Shown here: positions 19,158-27,634 of the stretch, one piece after another
How the letters are laid out: every line of letters starts with the position of its first letter
Numbering within the stretch: position 1 is the first letter of the stretch
Source of the DNA: Candidatus Eiseniibacteriota bacterium
GTDB taxonomy: Bacteria; Eisenbacteria; RBG-16-71-46; CAIMUX01; WJJG01
Reading direction: 5' to 3'
DNA: 64,000 bases
Assembly (NCBI GenBank): GCA_023129715.1
Contig: JAGMBO010000022.1
Coordinates: 1-64,000 of the forward strand
The notes under the pieces: model-generated
What the model was told of the DNA's origin: nothing
Database searches by the model: none
What the model saw: the letters and a program-made list of their open reading frames with translations, nothing else
Made by a program: the position numbers and the translations under genes

Positions 19158-20855
19158 TCATCGTCTCCACGCCCCATCCATCCTCCGGTACCGCCCGGCG
19201 GCCAACCGCTCGTCTCCCCGGTACAGGATGTAGTCCGCCTCCCATTCCTCGGGGCTGCTCACTCTCTCGCCCAATCCGATCAGATCCTCCGGCCGATTCG
19301 CGACACAGACGACAAAGGGCAGCGTTGCGTTGAACGGATTGGGCAGGCAGGAAATCAAGACGATTCCCTCGCCTGCGTATCTCTCTCCCGCGAATTCCAG
19401 CGTGCCCTCCGCGACCTCGAGGGGAACGGCCATCTCCAGACTTCTCAGAAACAGGTTGCCGCCGCCGCTGCCGTAGACGAAGGCCACCTTGTCCTTCCAG
19501 TCGATCGCCATGGCCTCCCGGTCGCTGATGATCCGCGACGGCATTTGAAATGAGGCGAGGAACCCCGCGAATCCCTCCAGCTCCACCTGCAATCGCCGGA
19601 TCATCTCCTCGTCAAGACTGCGTATTCCACTGATTCCATGATCCGAACCAGTCGGATAGACGAGATAGATGCGCTCGGCGCGCGGGAAGACACCGCTCAA
19701 CGGCCCGCTGAACGAGGTAACCCGCAGCGGCAATTCATCGATCGAGAGTTGACTGAGTGCACGAGCAATCACAGGCACGAACCGACCGAAGCTCGCGTAC
19801 TGCTCGCGGTGAGCCTGGTAGACCTCGAGCAGGCTGTCGACGGGACCGACGTACCAGAATCCCTGACCCTCATGGACCCGCAGAGCGCTCTCTTTGTCGA
19901 AGTCCTCATAGAGAGTTGCCCGAATGTTGATCTCTGCGGCCCGGACAATGTGCTCGTAGAGCGCGATCTTCCAGCTCGGATAGGCCTGTCGCGTCATCAT
20001 CCCCCGGATGGGATCGAACAGGCGAGCAGATGCGCGGAACTCATCGGCCCACTGATCGACCAAGGGGTTGACGAACGAATGGCTCCACTCGTGGAGCATG
20101 ATGCTCTCGAGATATCGGCGGCAACCGAAGGTCGTCCGATCATCCTTGCGGGCGCAGGGTCCGATCACGGCATAGAGATCGTAGCGATCCTTGTCCTGGA
20201 TTCCCGGACCATAGCCGCCGGCGAAGAGCGGTGGGAGGATCAGGTGATAACCATCCCGCGACTCACCGAAGAACTCCTCCAGTGCCCGCACATAGTCCTT
20301 TCCGGCCAGACTCGCGCATACCTCCCGCACGTGAAGGTCATAGAGCGGGCGGTGCGCCCGGTAGAAGGCCATGAAGTCTGTGGCCCGCGCGAAGTCGCGC
20401 AGCGCAGCGACGAAGGCATCCAGAATCGGCTCGCCCCCCGCTCGGGTGATCAAGTAGTCCGAGTAGGGCGTCCGGCGCCGGAGATCGGGCGGATCCTGAT
20501 GGTGGAGGATCAGCCGGACGGGCGCATCATGGGTGAATTCCGCTGCGACCAGACTGTCCATCCAGGCGACCGCGCGGTGCTCCTCGAAGCCGGCGAAATA
20601 GTCGTCGATGTCGCGCTTGTAGGTGGTCCGGCTCTTGATGTGGCCCCCCGGAGCCCACGTGCTGAAATGCTGAACCACGGCCAGGAGCTCCATCCGGGGA
20701 TCGATGCGCACAGAGAACCCTTCGGGGAGTCCGGCGGCTTGTTCGTCTCCTTCATCGCCCGCTGCGGCGGATTGCTGCACCGGGACGCCAGAGCCGAGGG
20801 TGAGAAGCAGCCCGACCCACACGAGCACCAGCGTTGTTCGTCCCAGGTACCCCAT
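19158..20855 (-). CDS. DUF4932-type zinc-metallopeptidase-like protein
   Basis: This 565-residue protein has an N-terminal signal or membrane segment (TTLVLVWVGLLLTLGSG) and a zincin-type HEWSH motif at 255-259 in a helix (SIMLHEWSHSFVNP). Upstream segments such as RMELLAVVQHFS and a TPYSDYL-like stretch agree with DUF4932, a family of putative secreted peptidases. The distal third (about 390-565) is a separate domain with YGSGGGNLFL. The ATG at 20855 has GGGGG ten bases upstream. The longer upstream frame lacks homology. The protein ends at the exact point where the permease remnant begins. Activity is likely because the HExxH motif is complete, but no substrate is known. Confidence 0.8.
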   Translation of the reverse strand: MGYLGRTTLVLVWVGLLLTLGSGVPVQQSAAAGDEGDEQAAGLPEGFSVRIDPRMELLAVVQHFSTWAPGGHIKSRTTYKRDIDDYFAGFEEHRAVAWMDSLVAAEFTHDAPVRLILHHQDPPDLRRRTPYSDYLITRAGGEPILDAFVAALRDFARATDFMAFYRAHRPLYDLHVREVCASLAGKDYVRALEEFFGESRDGYHLILPPLFAGGYGPGIQDKDRYDLYAVIGPCARKDDRTTFGCRRYLESIMLHEWSHSFVNPLVDQWADEFRASARLFDPIRGMMTRQAYPSWKIALYEHIVRAAEINIRATLYEDFDKESALRVHEGQGFWYVGPVDSLLEVYQAHREQYASFGRFVPVIARALSQLSIDELPLRVTSFSGPLSGVFPRAERIYLVYPTGSDHGISGIRSLDEEMIRRLQVELEGFAGFLASFQMPSRIISDREAMAIDWKDKVAFVYGSGGGNLFLRSLEMAVPLEVAEGTLEFAGERYAGEGIVLISCLPNPFNATLPFVVCVANRPEDLIGLGERVSSPEEWEADYILYRGDERLAAGRYRRMDGAWRR

Positions 20856-21502
20856 GATGACCAACCCCCTTTCATCTCCCGAGCCAAACAGAGGGGGGAT
20901 CGTCCGGCGATCGCCGAGATTCCGGTGTGGGGCCCATCGAGGGACCGACATGCACCTGGCGTAGCGTCCCGAGCTTCGCTCGATCCGGAGGTTCGGCGCA
21001 GAATGCACGTTGTCGGTGCGCGGCCGAATGCGACGTAGGGATCACGAACACCAATGGCCGCGTCTCGGGCTGTATCCCGCCGGAGGCACCCGACGCCGGA
21101 GCCCCCGGAAAACCGATCCCGCCACCAGGGACTACGATCGACCCCCCGCCTGGTTCAGGGCCGATCGGTGGCTCGGCCGGCGCCCTCCCCAACCCGCCAC
21201 AACTCGCGCAACCGGACTGTCTCGGTGCCCTCGATCGGTCACCTCGGCCGAGATGACCCAGGCGGCCGCTGCCGGACGGGAGCCTCCCGATAAGATCCCT
21301 AATCAATTGCTTCGCAGAGAGATAGCCGGGACGCACCATCCTCCTTCGTCCCAACCCGCCCCACGCCCCTACCTGGGGACGAGCTCTGGATTGCGATTCA
21401 ATGCAGTTTTCTGGATCTTATCGGCTTGATCATTGTCTACTGAGTTGATATACATATGCGACTATGGTGACGGAACCCAGTGCAGAAGGAGGAGGGGCCA
21501 CC
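20856..21502. other. Divergent intergenic region, no gene seen
   Basis: This 647-base gap separates the DUF4932 gene from the Fur-family gene. It is GC-rich in the middle and AT-rich near 21400-21460, where a promoter candidate lies. I see no convincing small gene. Confidence 0.5.
21426..21454 (+). promoter_or_regulatory. Candidate promoter of the Fur-family gene
   Basis: TTGATC (21426-21431) and TATACA (21449-21454) are 17 bases apart in the only AT-rich stretch of the gap, 48 bases before the ATG. I did not find a classical Fur box within it. Confidence 0.5.
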
Positions 21503-22066
21503 ATGGAACCCATGTCCCAGGCCAAGCCTGAAAGCCGCCAGGAGATCAGTCCGCAGGCGGCTGGGCGCATCACCACGCTGCTGCGCAAGTCCAAGCTGAA
21601 GGTCACCCGCTCGCGCATCGCGATGCTCAATTTGCTCTCCGAGCGCCAGACCCACATGTCGGCCGATGAGATCGCGGATGCGATGCACGCGAGCGGCCAT
21701 CCGATCGATCGGGTGACCGTCTATCGCAACATCGATCGCATGCTCGAGGCCAATCTGCTCGCCATGGTCTACATCCCGGGCCGCGCGATGCACGTGGGCC
21801 TGCGTTCCAATCCCGGTTCTCCGCACCATCACTTCATCGTCTGCCAGGAAACGGGCCGCATCGCCGAGATCGACAGCTGTTTCCTCGGCAACTGCTGGGA
21901 GCATGCCCGTGGGGTCATCAAGCAGGCGAATGGCTGGGAGTTGACCGGACACGTCATGCAATACGTCGGCCTCTGCCCCGAGGCAATTGCCGCGGGTAAC
22001 GGTACGGCACCCGGGACGGGACATCCGGATCCGGGGGAGCTGAGGCGGGCCGCCAGCGCCCGGTAG
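21503..22066 (+). CDS. Fur-family transcriptional regulator
   Basis: This 187-residue protein has the Fur winged helix (about 20-95: KLKVTRSRIAMLNLLSERQT, DRVTVYRNIDRMLEANLL) and the C-terminal dimerisation domain with HHHF at 108-111. The ATG at 21503 follows AGGAGGAGGGGCCACC. The usual structural-zinc cysteines are altered. The first CxxC reads CQET (Cys114 only) and the second reads GLCPEA (Cys158 only), while Cys126 and Cys131 form a different pair (SCFLGNCW). Metal binding may therefore use another arrangement. Whether it senses iron, zinc, manganese or peroxide cannot be told. The gene is monocistronic, with its own promoter. Confidence 0.85.
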   Translation: MEPMSQAKPESRQEISPQAAGRITTLLRKSKLKVTRSRIAMLNLLSERQTHMSADEIADAMHASGHPIDRVTVYRNIDRMLEANLLAMVYIPGRAMHVGLRSNPGSPHHHFIVCQETGRIAEIDSCFLGNCWEHARGVIKQANGWELTGHVMQYVGLCPEAIAAGNGTAPGTGHPDPGELRRAASAR

Positions 22067-22377
22067 GCTGCACCTAGGAAACATACGCACCCCGCAACGC
22101 GCTAGGGACGAGGCGCCTTGCGGTTCATCGGGTCAAACCGCGTCCTGATAGAACGATCGATGCACATCGTGCTGCCGGGCCGCGAGTGGATCCGGGGACT
22201 CCGGAATCCCCGCGGCGCGGCGGCGGGATCTCCGCCGAGAGGCTTCCTTATCCCCACCTCGCCGCCCCACAGTAGGCGCACCATTATTGCATCTATTCCC
22301 CCGCAGCGATTCTCCTCTCCCCTCGTGAACTCAAGCATCCCGACCGATGCATGAATAATGAGGAAAGGAGGCCGACG
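22067..22377. other. Intergenic region, hairpin only
   Basis: This is a 311-base gap. GGGGACTCCGGAATCCCC at 22194-22211 is a near-perfect palindrome that may end the Fur-family transcript. No gene is seen, and the rest is low in coding signal. Confidence 0.4.
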
Positions 22378-23727
22378 ATGCCGATGGTTCTGTCTCACCG
22401 CTATGGCTTGGTATCCCTGGTGCTTGCCTGCCTGCTCGCCCCTCTGCTAGGCTGCTCGGGCGACAGCTCGACGAGTTCGGGCGGCAATGGCGACGACCCC
22501 CTGCCGGAATCGGGCCGCTACCTGATCGAGGGCTACTTCGGCGCCAACTTCATCGAGAGTGGCTTCGCCGTCTGGGTCGGGCGCATCGATCCTGAAGACG
22601 ACCCGGCGAGCGGGTGCACGATCACGATCAATGGCAACGCCGTCGAAGAGCAGCCGCTGTTGAGCAGCGACGATGATGCCTTCTACTCGATCCTGAGCTT
22701 CGAGTACGAGACCGGGGTCGACTGCACGATCAATGTGAGCAAGGGGGGCAAGACGGCCACCTGCAACTTCACCGGCCCATCCTATCCGATCATCACCCTG
22801 ACCCAACCGAGCGGAGATACGTTCGTCCCGGGGCAAGCACTGGTTCTCGCCTGGGAATATGATTCCGGCACGGCCGATGATGTCTACATCAATGCCTATG
22901 GCGACGACGACGAGGCCTTGATGACCGAGATCCACGTCGCCGGCACGACGACGACCTATACGATCCCCGGCACGATTACCGCCGGATGGAGCGAGGAGGA
23001 AGAGGATGTGCTGATCACCGTCGATGCCGGTGAGGCCTTCTATCCCTTCACCGGGGATCTCGCCTATACGGGGAGCGGGGTGTTCACGGTCTTCACCGGA
23101 GACGCGGCACTGCTCGAGCCGGGCACCGCAACGCAGTGGACCGTCACTGTCTGGGTCGACGACGAATCGATCCCCGCCGACGGCAGCAACACGATGGTGC
23201 ACGTCGAGGTGCACGATGAGGCCTACACCGATTGCCCCGATGGATCGACGGTGACCCTGAGCTGCTCTCCGGCCGGGGCGGTCTCGTTCACGTACACATC
23301 CCTGTCGACGACCGGGGGAGAAGCGAGCACCTATGTGATCGCCGGCACGACGCCCACAACGGTAACGATCTTCGCTAGCGTCTTGGAGAGCGAGGGCTCC
23401 GCAAGCCTGACACTGGACGAACCGCCCCAGACGATCAGCTCGATCACCGTCGGCGAGGGCGAGTATCCCCAGATCAGTTGGAGTGATCCGCTCACCGTCT
23501 ATGGGTTCTTCATCCGCGAGAAGGCCGTGGTTCGCAACGTCAAGTGGTGGCTCGTCAGTGCGACGGGCATCAGCCCCCCGCTGACCTTCGCCACCGTGCC
23601 GGAATCGGCGACGCAGACTTGGCCGCTGGGCGGCGCCACACCTTCGCCGATGACGGAGGGCGTGACCTACCAGTTCGGCTTCATCAGCGCGGGCGCCGAT
23701 ACGACTTTGATCGATTACACGCCATAG
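22378..23727 (+). CDS. Lipoprotein with Ig-like domains
   Basis: The 449-residue product has a lipoprotein signal ending LLGC, with Cys26 as the lipidation site, then an acidic Ser/Gly linker. The mature part is all-beta. A segment around 250-360 (TVWVDDESIPADGSNTMVHV, then VTLSCSPAGAV) resembles a bacterial Ig-like (Big/invasin) domain. The start is the ATG after AGGAAAGGAGGCCGACG. No catalytic motif is visible. It is probably anchored in the outer membrane. It stands alone after the Fur-family gene, and whether Fur controls it is not evident. Confidence 0.75.
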   Translation: MPMVLSHRYGLVSLVLACLLAPLLGCSGDSSTSSGGNGDDPLPESGRYLIEGYFGANFIESGFAVWVGRIDPEDDPASGCTITINGNAVEEQPLLSSDDDAFYSILSFEYETGVDCTINVSKGGKTATCNFTGPSYPIITLTQPSGDTFVPGQALVLAWEYDSGTADDVYINAYGDDDEALMTEIHVAGTTTTYTIPGTITAGWSEEEEDVLITVDAGEAFYPFTGDLAYTGSGVFTVFTGDAALLEPGTATQWTVTVWVDDESIPADGSNTMVHVEVHDEAYTDCPDGSTVTLSCSPAGAVSFTYTSLSTTGGEASTYVIAGTTPTTVTIFASVLESEGSASLTLDEPPQTISSITVGEGEYPQISWSDPLTVYGFFIREKAVVRNVKWWLVSATGISPPLTFATVPESATQTWPLGGATPSPMTEGVTYQFGFISAGADTTLIDYTP

Positions 23728-23816
23728 CTTCTGGGAGGAGTCTCGGGGCGCCAGAGGACCGGTCGGCAGCGTGTCACACAGAACACCTGCCCTACCGGTC
23801 ACCGACGCCTCCGAGC

Positions 23817-23890
23817 CGCTCCCGCAAGCAGGGCGTTGCGACGCTCCCGCAAACAAGGCGTTGCGACGCTCCCTCAGGCAGGGCGTTGCA
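23817..23890 (+). repeat. Three 25-bp tandem repeats
   Basis: Units at 23817-23841, 23842-23866 and 23867-23890 read CGCTCCCGCAAGCAGGGCGT plus TGCGA, with few substitutions. They lie 80 bases before the next lipoprotein start. The unit is not a multiple of three. Confidence 0.8.
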
Positions 23891-23970
23891 TGGTGGGCCG
23901 GGCGGTCAGTGCCCGGCCTTCCTCTGTTCCGATCTTGATCCGCCCCCCTGCCCGTGCCATTCTGGAATCC

Positions 23971-24741
23971 ATGCTAGTGCGCAGACAGTTCTGGTTCTTC
24001 TCCCTGGTCCTGCTTTCCTTGGCCCTGCTCTGCCTCGCCTGTTCATCCCGACCCCGGACCGTCTGGCTCCCACGCGATACGCCGCTCGATGAAGTCGTCG
24101 TGCTCAGCGGGATCCCCTTCAGGGTCTGTCGCGGAGAGTGCGCGCTGGCGCTGGTCGGACTGGAATCGGTCCGCATCCTGGAGGGTGAGTACTTCCGCGC
24201 ACTCCTGATCTACGAGAGCCATGCCGCCGAGACTCACTACTTCGATCCCCAGTCCGAGTGGCTGATGACCGTCGGCACGCCCGATACGACCTTCTCCGCC
24301 TTCCCGGCAGTGCCGCCTGCCGTGATCAGCGCCACGCATGATGCAAGCGCCTACGGCGATCTCACCGAAGCCCGCCATCGGTGGGAAGGAGGGATCTTCC
24401 GGGCCCCCGATGGCGTCGACCAGACCGGCCGCGTCCGGGCAGCGGGATCGCTGAGCCGGCAGGACATCGATAAGATCGTCGAACGGGGGACGCTGCCGGG
24501 ATTGCTCGAAGAAACCACGCTTGCTCCGGGAGCGGTCGTCTCGGGCGTCAGCTACTTCGAGGTTCCCAAACGCCGTGCCCAGGGCAAGCAGCTGCATCGC
24601 GAGGTCTATGAATACCGACAGATCGATCCGCTGAGCTGCCGCGTCTCCCTCCACCTGATCACGCCCTGCGATACGCTCTCGGTCACCGTCGACCCGTACG
24701 ATCTCGATTCGCTCAAAGTCGCGCGTGAAGCAATGCGGTGA
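23971..24741 (+). CDS. Lipoprotein of unknown function
   Basis: The 256-residue product starts MLVRRQFWFFSLVLL and has the lipobox LCLAC (Cys24). The mature domain is mixed alpha/beta with two cysteines close together (VCRGEC), and no known family was recognised. I chose the ATG at 23971 because the signal peptide begins there, although the ribosome-binding site (TGGAATCC) is weak. It is the last plus-strand gene before the large minus-strand operon, which converges on it with a 103-base gap. Confidence 0.7.
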   Translation: MLVRRQFWFFSLVLLSLALLCLACSSRPRTVWLPRDTPLDEVVVLSGIPFRVCRGECALALVGLESVRILEGEYFRALLIYESHAAETHYFDPQSEWLMTVGTPDTTFSAFPAVPPAVISATHDASAYGDLTEARHRWEGGIFRAPDGVDQTGRVRAAGSLSRQDIDKIVERGTLPGLLEETTLAPGAVVSGVSYFEVPKRRAQGKQLHREVYEYRQIDPLSCRVSLHLITPCDTLSVTVDPYDLDSLKVAREAMR

Positions 24742-24844
24742 TCTCTCCCGCCGCATCGCGCCGCGACACGACGACCCCACTCCGGGAACGCTCGTCACAG
24801 GCGAGAAGTCCGGGGAAGGCATGCACGCCGGCAACCAGGCTCGA

Positions 24845-25579
24845 TCAACGCAAGATCAGAATGCCCGTCTCGGGATGTGCCCCCACCTTCTCAGCGGGAT
24901 TGCCGCGGACTTGGGCCTGGGCATCGACATCGCTGCAAACGACCGACCCGGCGACGACCAGCGCCTCGCGCCCGAGCGTGACCTTCTCGACGATGGTGAC
25001 TCCGATGCCCAAGTAGCTCAGTTCCCCGATGCGGCAGGCGCTGGCGATCATGCAGCCCGGGGCGATGAAGACATGATCCTCGATGCGCGTGTTGTGGCCG
25101 ATGTGGGTCGCGGGGCGGATGATGACATTGTTGCCGATTCCGGATTCCGGCCCCACGAAGACGAAATCGCCGATGATGTTGTTCTCGCCGAGTTCGAGAT
25201 CGCCGGCCAAGCGGCTGGTCGGCGCGATCAGATTCGGCAGCCGGTAGCCGCGCTCCTTGGCCCGCCTGAACATCACCTCCCGGTCGCGCATGCGCTTGTA
25301 TCCGATGAGCACCAGCATGTCGTGGCGATCCGGTGGGAAGCGCTCGGCGACCTCTTCGAAGGCAACGACCGGGAGGCCTTCTCCTTCTCCCACGCGCCCA
25401 CCCTCCAGGAAACGGCGATCGACACAGAAGGCGACGACGTCGGCGAGCCCCTGCTCGCGAATCATCTTCAGCGTGGTGCGGGCGAGGGCGCCGATGCCAT
25501 AGATGACCAGCGGCCGCCGGGGGATCGCGCCCCCGGAATCACGGTCATGCGGCCCACAGGCGATCAGCGGGTGTTCCAT
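24845..25579 (-). CDS. NeuD/PglD-like sugar acyltransferase
   Basis: This 244-residue protein has an N-terminal Rossmann-like nucleotide-sugar part (PLVIYGIGALARTTLKMI, about 22-40) and a C-terminal left-handed beta helix of hexapeptide repeats (LGENNIIGDFVFVGPES, then IGNNVIIRPATHIGHNTRIE). A conserved His lies in the HIGH region. Family members transfer an acetyl group from acetyl-CoA to an amino sugar. The ATG follows AGGAGGTGCC. It is the last gene of the seven-gene ACP operon, after the phosphopantetheinyl transferase. In this setting the donor could be an acyl-ACP rather than acetyl-CoA; that is inference. Confidence 0.8.
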   Translation of the reverse strand: MEHPLIACGPHDRDSGGAIPRRPLVIYGIGALARTTLKMIREQGLADVVAFCVDRRFLEGGRVGEGEGLPVVAFEEVAERFPPDRHDMLVLIGYKRMRDREVMFRRAKERGYRLPNLIAPTSRLAGDLELGENNIIGDFVFVGPESGIGNNVIIRPATHIGHNTRIEDHVFIAPGCMIASACRIGELSYLGIGVTIVEKVTLGREALVVAGSVVCSDVDAQAQVRGNPAEKVGAHPETGILILR

Positions 25580-25661
25580 GGCACCTCCTGATTCATCCGT
25601 CCTGAGAATCTCGGCGATCTTCATTCATCTGCCGTGGAGAGCTCGGCAATCGTCGACGGCC

Positions 25662-26501
25662 TCAGCCCTCGATCCCGCCCCGGCGGGATTCACGCCGTTC
25701 GAACGCCACCGCTCCAGCATACCCCGCGGCGATATCGAGGTCGCGCAGGATCCACTGCTCCGCTGCTTGAGGATCGCGTTCGTCCGCAATCAGCCGCGGG
25801 GCCTGCTTGTCATCGCCGGCGGCCTCGGTCTGCCGGCATTCGGCCCAACCGATCGTGACCGAGAAGCTGCGCAGCCCACGCGCCAGCCCCTCGCCGCGCG
25901 CCTTGGCATAGGCCTCCTTGCGTACCCAGGCATGCAGGAAAATCTGCCGGCGATGCTCCTCCGCTGCTGCTGAGCCGGGGGCGGCGGCACCGGATCCATG
26001 GGTGGCGAGCGCATCCCAGACGGTCAGTTCCTGACTCGAGAAAACGCGGCGCGCGAGGCGCTCGGGATCGAGATCGGATCGGACTCGCTCGATGTCGACC
26101 CCGATCTCACCCGCTGTCGAGACGCCGATCAAACCCCACGCTCCCGAGTGGGAGAGGCTGAAACGAAGCCCGGGCTGACCAACCAAACGAGGTTTGCCAT
26201 GTCGGCCCTGCTCGAAGATCACTCGATCCGCCCTGAGACCTGCGCAGGCGGCGAGAACCACCCGTACACCGGCATGCGCCGCCGCGTAACGCCGCCCTCG
26301 CTCGGGCAGGGCGATACCTTCCACCCGCCGCCGCTCTTCATCCGAGAGCAGCGTAGCCGCCCATCGAGGAGCGACCGAATCGAGCCGCACCGACCAGATC
26401 TTCGCCTGCCCCGGCGGAAAAGCCGCGGACGCCGCCGGCGCTGCGATCCTCCCCGAGTGATCGATCTTCAGGCGTTCTACTTCCACGGCAATTTCCTGCA
26501 C
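25662..26501 (-). CDS. 4'-phosphopantetheinyl transferase, Sfp type
   Basis: The protein has 279 residues in the two-lobed Sfp fold. Signature motifs are FSLSHSGAWGLIGVS, GEIGVDIERVR (Mg-binding Asp/Glu) and WVRKEAYAKARGEG. It moves phosphopantetheine from CoA to a carrier-protein serine. The natural substrate is the ACP in the same operon, whose Ser30 motif is intact. A low-complexity stretch (GSGAAAPGSAAAEEH, near 168-182) is inserted before the WxxKEA motif. The start is uncertain: GTG at 26501 gives the full frame, but the recognisable fold begins near residue 30. The gene follows the FkbH-like gene by 35 bases. Confidence 0.88.
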   Translation of the reverse strand: MQEIAVEVERLKIDHSGRIAAPAASAAFPPGQAKIWSVRLDSVAPRWAATLLSDEERRRVEGIALPERGRRYAAAHAGVRVVLAACAGLRADRVIFEQGRHGKPRLVGQPGLRFSLSHSGAWGLIGVSTAGEIGVDIERVRSDLDPERLARRVFSSQELTVWDALATHGSGAAAPGSAAAEEHRRQIFLHAWVRKEAYAKARGEGLARGLRSFSVTIGWAECRQTEAAGDDKQAPRLIADERDPQAAEQWILRDLDIAAGYAGAVAFERRESRRGGIEG

Positions 26502-26536
26502 ATGGGAACCCAGGCCGTCCGCCGCAACTGCGGCAC

Positions 26537-27634
26537 CTACTCCCCGACGAGAACGTCGAGGTAGGCCGGAGGTCGCTGGAGGGGGACCGGATCGGTCTCG
26601 AGCGTGATCACCCGTGGCCGATTCACTCCGCCCCCCACGCCCTGCATCGACGGCTCCGGAGCCGTTGCCGGCGAGGCGGTCGTCTCTTCGAATCCGGCGA
26701 ACTTGAGCGTCACGAACATCTGCCGGTTCACATCCGTGGGAACATACTCCGCCCGCAACCGCACGCCGGCGCTTCTCGCCCGCTCGATGATGTGATGCAG
26801 CAGCACCGCCCCCACCCCGCGCGACATCACCCGGCAGGACATCAAGAGCAGCTTGATCGTCCAGACCTCGGCCGTGCAGGCGACCAGCGCAAGCCCGATC
26901 TTGCCATAGCTGCCGTAGCGGTCCTCCAGATCAGCGACCAGCAACAAGTGATCCGGCGACTGGCGCAGGCGATCGAGCTCGTCGTAGTCATACGTGTAGC
27001 CGGTCGAGTTGAGCTGATGCGTGCGGATGGTCAGCTCCTCGGCCCGCTCCAGGTCCCCCGGCTGCGCCTCGGTGATCCGCAGGCGCATGCCCAGGCTGGC
27101 GAGAAACCCCTCCTGGGACCCCGAGAACCGCGCTTCGGCCTGCCGGCGCTCGATCTCGCACTGATACATCTCGCGCCGGCGGCCCGAGTCCTGGGTCACG
27201 AAGCGCGGTTGGAAGGCGGGCAGGCCGGGGATCCGCGGGACCTCCGCCGCATCGAGGACCAGCACCTGTGGCAGGGTGTGCTTGACTTGATCGCGCTCGA
27301 AGGGATCGTCGTCGACAAAGGCGATCGCATCGAGACCGATGTTGATCGCCTCGGCGAGCCGCCGCAGCGAGTCGGGCTTTGCCCCCCAGCCGATCTGGGG
27401 ATGGAGGAAGTAGTCGCGCAGGCCGAATGCAGTCAGCCGCGCCAGTGCGCGATCGGGGTCATTGCGGCTGGCGATCGAATGGAGGATCCCGCGGGCATCG
27501 AGCGCTTCGATCACCTCGCGGACGGCGGGCTTCAAGGCAAGCTCGTCGTTCTCGAGCAGGATCCCACCCCACAGCGTGTTGTCGAGATCCCAAACGAGAC
27601 ACTTGATCGTCTGCGGCGCCCGCGAGTCCGTCAT
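26537..27634 (-). CDS. FkbH-like HAD protein, glyceryl-ACP synthase
   Basis: The 365-residue protein starts with the HAD-IIIC motif VWDLDNTLWGG (13-23) and has VDDDPFERDQVK at about 105-116. It ends with a GNAT-like lobe (TIRTHQLNSTGYTYDYDELD, SCRVMSRGVGAVLLHHI). FkbH-type enzymes take D-1,3-bisphosphoglycerate, remove phosphate and load the glyceryl group on an ACP. Length matches the family. The start overlaps the stop of the acyl-CoA-dehydrogenase-like gene (ATGA). It is the first step of the hydroxymalonyl-ACP route whose other enzymes are encoded upstream in the same operon. Confidence 0.9.
   Translation of the reverse strand: MTDSRAPQTIKCLVWDLDNTLWGGILLENDELALKPAVREVIEALDARGILHSIASRNDPDRALARLTAFGLRDYFLHPQIGWGAKPDSLRRLAEAINIGLDAIAFVDDDPFERDQVKHTLPQVLVLDAAEVPRIPGLPAFQPRFVTQDSGRRREMYQCEIERRQAEARFSGSQEGFLASLGMRLRITEAQPGDLERAEELTIRTHQLNSTGYTYDYDELDRLRQSPDHLLLVADLEDRYGSYGKIGLALVACTAEVWTIKLLLMSCRVMSRGVGAVLLHHIIERARSAGVRLRAEYVPTDVNRQMFVTLKFAGFEETTASPATAPEPSMQGVGGGVNRPRVITLETDPVPLQRPPAYLDVLVGE

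Noticed and set aside
19638-21038. Long plus-strand open frame (466 codons) over the DUF4932 gene
   Set aside because: The zincin motif, signal peptide and ribosome-binding site belong to the minus strand. The plus frame is composition-driven.
22447-23856. Minus-strand frame of 469 codons over the Ig-like lipoprotein
   Set aside because: The plus strand carries the lipobox and the strong ribosome-binding site; the minus frame has no motif.
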